Source: an uncultured Reyranella sp.
Lineage (GTDB): Bacteria > Pseudomonadota > Alphaproteobacteria > Reyranellales > Reyranellaceae
Reading direction: 5' to 3'
DNA: 64,000 nucleotides
Assembly: GCA_937915145.1 (NCBI GenBank)
Contig: CALDNT010000094.1
Coordinates: 21,126-85,125 of the forward strand
Position numbers and translations under genes: made by a program. The notes under the pieces were generated by a model. That model did not search any database, was not told the origin of the DNA, and was given only the letters and a program-made list of their open reading frames with translations. This document shows positions 60,294-64,000 of the stretch, piece after piece (positions within the stretch are counted from its first letter, which is position 1; the number at the start of each line of letters is the position of its first letter).

Positions 60294-60932
60294 ATGTCGG
60301 CCGTTAATAAGCGCAGAGTCGGCTTTCGTGTCTTGGTATGGGCAGCGATTGCGGTTGCTGCGCTCTTCGGCGTCCTGACTTTTCTGCGGCTATTCTTCTT
60401 GGGTGCAATGCTTGAAAATCGCAGCCATGTCGGCTCCTTAGAATTGTACGCCTTGCAATACTACGCAGCGCATCCCGATGCCGTAAACGCACTGCAATGT
60501 TACCGAAAAGCGCCGCGCGAGGGTAAAGCCGTATTCTATGCTCCCTTTCATTCTAACGGAGAGCGTGCAGCGCCGGCGCATCCTCTTGATTGTATCCGTC
60601 CCGCGGACCACGAGAAATTCTTCAGCTGGTGTCCGACAATCGCGCGCCTCTGGGGGCTCTGCGTAGCGGCTCAGTATCCGACTATGGCTTTGGAGCTGCC
60701 GGGATTCGAGGCTGGCCTTCGAAGATTCCTGAAACAGCCATGCGACATCGATGAACTCGCGCTCAATGCCGTATTTCGATCCGTCTATCTCCCGAATGCG
60801 GTAGCGAATCCCGTCAAGTCTTCTTCACGTCACAGCCTGTGCTTTAGGCAGCAGCCAGTGGTGGTCTACTTCTCCGATGAAGACGGAAAGGAATTGCGTT
60901 CGATCTGGCATATTCCCGCGCTGCGCTTCTAA
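60294..60932 (+). CDS. Orphan putative membrane-anchored protein
   Basis: 212 aa; N-terminal TM VLVWAAIAVAALFGVLTFLRLFFLGAML; no family recognised; local sequence visibly less GC-rich. Confidence 0.45.
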   Translation: MSAVNKRRVGFRVLVWAAIAVAALFGVLTFLRLFFLGAMLENRSHVGSLELYALQYYAAHPDAVNALQCYRKAPREGKAVFYAPFHSNGERAAPAHPLDCIRPADHEKFFSWCPTIARLWGLCVAAQYPTMALELPGFEAGLRRFLKQPCDIDELALNAVFRSVYLPNAVANPVKSSSRHSLCFRQQPVVVYFSDEDGKELRSIWHIPALRF

Positions 60933-60994
60933 ACTCGTGACAGGGCAGTCTGTTTCCGGCAGTTTCCTCCGCCACAACGCGGAGGAAACGAACG

Positions 60995-62134
60995 ATGAAA
61001 GTGACAGACATCGTCTGCCACATTCTGCAATGCAAGGTCGACAAGCCGTTCGTCTCGGCGCGCGGCTGGGTCTACGGCACGCGCTCGACCTGTCTGGTCG
61101 AGATTTCTACCGACGAGGGCATCACCGGCTGGGGCGAGTGCTACGGCCCCGCCGCCGTTGCAAAGACCTTCGTCGAGACGCAGTACAAGGCGCGCGTGAT
61201 CGGCCGCGACCCGTTCGATGTCGAGGCGATCTGGGAGGATCTCTACAACAGGATCAAGGACTACGGTACGACCGGCATGGCGATCTCGGCCATTTCCGGC
61301 ATCGACATCGCGCTGTGGGACATCATGGGCCGCGCGGTGAACAAGCCGGTGCACAAATTGATCGGCGGCGCCTATCGCAGCGAAGTGATCCCTTACGCCA
61401 CCGGTCTCTATTTCATCGACATGAACCGGCTGGTCGAGGAGGCGGTTGAGGAGGCGCTGGAGTTCAAGAACGACGGCTTCCGGGCGATCAAGATGAAGAT
61501 CGGCCTCGGTGACCTGAAGCTCGATGCCAAGAGGGTCGGCGCGGTGCGCAAGGCGATCGGTCCCGACGTGAAGCTGGCGGTTGATGCCAACCACTGCTTC
61601 TCGGTGCCCAACGCCATTAAGCTTGGCCGCATGCTGGAGGAGCATGACATCCTGTGGTTCGAGGAGCCGATCAGTCCCGAGGATCACGACGGCTACATCG
61701 AAGTAACGCGCACTCTCGACATGGCGGTGGCCGGTGGCGAGAACGATTTCACCCGCTGGGGCTTTCGCGACGTGATCGCCAAGAAGGCCATGGATATCGT
61801 GCAGCCCGATCTTTGCGCGGCCGGCGGGTTCTCCGAGTGCCGCAAGATCGCGACACTGGCGTCGGCATTCGGAGTCGAATGCGTGCCGCACGCCTGGGGC
61901 TCGGTCATCGGCCTTGCCGCCACGGTGCAGTTCCTGGCCGCCCTGCCGGACCAGCCGCCAGCCTTCCGGCCGATGCCGCCGATGCTGGAATTCGAGCAGA
62001 CGCCCAACCCACTGCGCGACACGCTTGCCAAGGAGCCGATCGAGCAGAAGAAGGGAATCGTCGCCGTCCCGACTGGCCCCGGCCTCGGCATAGAAATCGA
62101 TCGCGATATTTTGGCCAAGTACAAAGTGGCTTAG
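60995..62134 (+). CDS. Mandelate racemase/muconate lactonizing enzyme family protein
   Basis: STDEGITGWGECYGP, FRAIKMKIGLGDL, LAVDANHCFSV, WFEEPISPEDHDGY. Confidence 0.93.
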   Translation: MKVTDIVCHILQCKVDKPFVSARGWVYGTRSTCLVEISTDEGITGWGECYGPAAVAKTFVETQYKARVIGRDPFDVEAIWEDLYNRIKDYGTTGMAISAISGIDIALWDIMGRAVNKPVHKLIGGAYRSEVIPYATGLYFIDMNRLVEEAVEEALEFKNDGFRAIKMKIGLGDLKLDAKRVGAVRKAIGPDVKLAVDANHCFSVPNAIKLGRMLEEHDILWFEEPISPEDHDGYIEVTRTLDMAVAGGENDFTRWGFRDVIAKKAMDIVQPDLCAAGGFSECRKIATLASAFGVECVPHAWGSVIGLAATVQFLAALPDQPPAFRPMPPMLEFEQTPNPLRDTLAKEPIEQKKGIVAVPTGPGLGIEIDRDILAKYKVA

Positions 62135-62141
62135 TGCACCA

Positions 62142-62248
62142 CCTCATCCTGAGGAGTCGCGCATCGCGCGGCGTCTCGAAGGATGGGATCCAGTCTCGTT
62201 GTTGCCCACCCTTCGAGACGCGCCCTGCGGGCGCTCCTCAGGGTGAGG
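62142..62248. repeat. Intergenic imperfect palindromic repeat
   Basis: Left arm CCTCATCCTGAGGAGTCGCGCATCGCGCGGCGTCTCGAAGGATGGG; right arm CCCACCCTTCGAGACGCGCCCTGCGGGCGCTCCTCAGGGTGAGG. Confidence 0.9.
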
Positions 62249-62262
62249 TAGGGGAACTGCAA

Positions 62263-63399
62263 ATGAAAATCGTCGACGTAAAGGCCTATCCGACCAGCTA
62301 CCGCGTGCCGAAGGAGCTGCAGGTTTCGCTCGGCATCGGCACCATGACCAAGCGCGACTGCGTGATGGTGAAGGTCACGACCGAAGACGGCATCACGGGC
62401 TGGGGCGAGAGCCATCATGCGCGATCGCCCGGCAGCATCGGCCACCTGATCAACACGACGCTGAAGGGCTTCGTGGTCGGCATGGATGCGACCGACACCG
62501 TCGGCATCTGGGCGAAGATCTACAAGTTCCAGCTCGGCTCCCACGGCATGGGCGCGGCCACCGCGATGGCGATGAGCGGCCTCGACCAGGCGCTATGGGA
62601 CATCAAGGGCAAGGCCGTGGGCTGGCCGCTCTACAAGCTGCTGGGCGGCTCCAACCGGCCGGTGCCGGCCTATGCCGGCGGCATTTCGTTGGGCTACCAG
62701 GAACCGAAATCACTGGTTGCCGAGGCCGAACCGATGGTCGAGGCGGGCTACAAGGCACTGAAATTGCGCATCGGCGACACCGTGCGCGCCGACATCGCGC
62801 GCATGACGGCGATCCGCAAGCGCTTCCCTGATAGTGCCATCCTGACTGACGCCAATACCGGCTACACGGTCGAAGATGTGCGCCGCGTCATGCCGGCCAT
62901 GGACGAACTCGGCATCGCCTGGCTGGAAGAGCCTTTTCCGGCGCACGACCATCGTTCCTACGCCATGGCCAAGGGCTTTGGCCGCACGCCGCTGGCGGCG
63001 GGCGAAAACCATTACACGCGCTTCGAGTTCCATCGCCTGATCGAGGACGGCAACATCACCATCCTGCAGCCCGATCTTTCGAAGTCGGGTGGTATCACCG
63101 AGGTCCAGCGCATCGCCGCCGCCGCTTCGATGTGGAAATTGCCGATCCACCCTCACAGTTCGATGACCGGCCTCAACCACGCCGTCTCGATCCATTTCCT
63201 CGCCTCGATCGACAATGGCGGCTACTTCGAGGCCGACCTGTCGGTGGCCAACAAGTTCCGCGACGAGTTGGGCAGCGCGCCGTGGCAGATCAGCAAGGAC
63301 GGCACCGTCCGCCCGCTCGACAAGCCCGGCATCGGTGTCGAGATCGACGAAAAGTTCCTGATCGCCCACCCGGTGATCGAAGGGCCGGGCTACGTCTGA
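62263..63399 (+). CDS. Mandelate racemase/muconate lactonizing enzyme family protein
   Basis: TTEDGITGWGESHHARSPG, YKALKLRIGDTVRADIARM, ILTDANTGY, WLEEPFPAHDHRSY. Confidence 0.93.
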   Translation: MKIVDVKAYPTSYRVPKELQVSLGIGTMTKRDCVMVKVTTEDGITGWGESHHARSPGSIGHLINTTLKGFVVGMDATDTVGIWAKIYKFQLGSHGMGAATAMAMSGLDQALWDIKGKAVGWPLYKLLGGSNRPVPAYAGGISLGYQEPKSLVAEAEPMVEAGYKALKLRIGDTVRADIARMTAIRKRFPDSAILTDANTGYTVEDVRRVMPAMDELGIAWLEEPFPAHDHRSYAMAKGFGRTPLAAGENHYTRFEFHRLIEDGNITILQPDLSKSGGITEVQRIAAAASMWKLPIHPHSSMTGLNHAVSIHFLASIDNGGYFEADLSVANKFRDELGSAPWQISKDGTVRPLDKPGIGVEIDEKFLIAHPVIEGPGYV

Positions 63400-63402
63400 G
63401 CG

Positions 63403-64000
63403 TTACGTCTGAGCGATGAGGTCGGCGCCCTTTTCGGCAATCACGTTGGTTGCGGCGTAAGTGTTGCCCGAGACCATGGTCGGCATGCAGGAGGCATCGG
63501 CGACACGCAGGCCCTGCAGGCCGAGGACGCGCATGCTCATCGGGTCGACCACGGCTCGGGGATCGGTGCCGAGCTTGGCCGTGCCGACCGGGTGATAGGT
63601 CGTGGAGCCGGTGGCGCGGGCATGCGCCATCCACTGCTCGTCGGTCTGCACGTCGGGGCCGGGGAAGTTCTCGCGGATGACGTAGTTCGAGAGCGGCGGC
63701 GTCGCCAGCAGCTGGCGCAGGTACTTCATCGCCGCCAGCAGCGCGTCGCGGTCGATCTGGTCGGCGAGATAATTCGGCTGGATCTCCGGCTTGGCCACGG
63801 GATCGGCGCTGAGCGCCTTCACATGGCCGGTACTTTCGGGGCGAAGCTGGGCGGCGCCGAGCGTCATGCCGGGTACGGTGTCGAGCTGGGTGGTGCCGTA
63901 GCGGCCTCCGCCGTAGCTGGCCGGCGCGAAGTAAAGCTGCATGTCCGGCGTGGCGAGGCCGGGGCGCGTCTTGAAATAGCCGCCGGCGTGACTTGGCGCC
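63403..64000 (-). CDS. GMC family oxidoreductase (choline dehydrogenase-like), C-terminal part, truncated by the window end
   Basis: TYHPVGTAKLGTDPRAVVDPMSMRVLGLQGLRVADASCMPTMVSGNTYAATNVIAEKGADLI. Confidence 0.92.
   Translation of the reverse strand, partial: APSHAGGYFKTRPGLATPDMQLYFAPASYGGGRYGTTQLDTVPGMTLGAAQLRPESTGHVKALSADPVAKPEIQPNYLADQIDRDALLAAMKYLRQLLATPPLSNYVIRENFPGPDVQTDEQWMAHARATGSTTYHPVGTAKLGTDPRAVVDPMSMRVLGLQGLRVADASCMPTMVSGNTYAATNVIAEKGADLIAQT

Overview
High-GC alphaproteobacterial chromosomal segment; the gene content would fit a Rhodospirillales/Rhizobiales relative such as Reyranella, but that is inference. Housekeeping blocks: pgeF-midA-lgt, proC, phasin, ilvE, an ompR/envZ-like pair with marR, a TPP riboswitch with thiO-S-G-E-F, moaE/moaD/pgsA/uvrC, phoH, tRNA-Ala(GGC), aroA-cmk-rpsA-ihfB. 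Accessory blocks: a dipeptide-type ABC transporter with two tandem substrate-binding proteins, hydantoinase hyuA/hyuB, and a large catabolic region (about 43.4-64 kb). That region holds a molybdenum hydroxylase/6-hydroxynicotinate-reductase-like operon, a Liv ABC transporter, a second HyuA, two mandelate-racemase-family enzymes and a GMC oxidoreductase. The clearest unusual structure is a complete IS1595-like element (13700-15732) with 25-bp inverted ends (22/25 identical) and an exact 8-bp target duplication TGTTTTTG. It carries a trypsin-like serine protease with a full H/D/S motif set as passenger. The second is a tightly coupled six-gene operon (46634-53444, five consecutive ATGA overlaps), which looks like an uncharacterised N-heterocycle or lactam catabolic pathway. 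All calls come from reading the sequence and the supplied translations; no database search was run.
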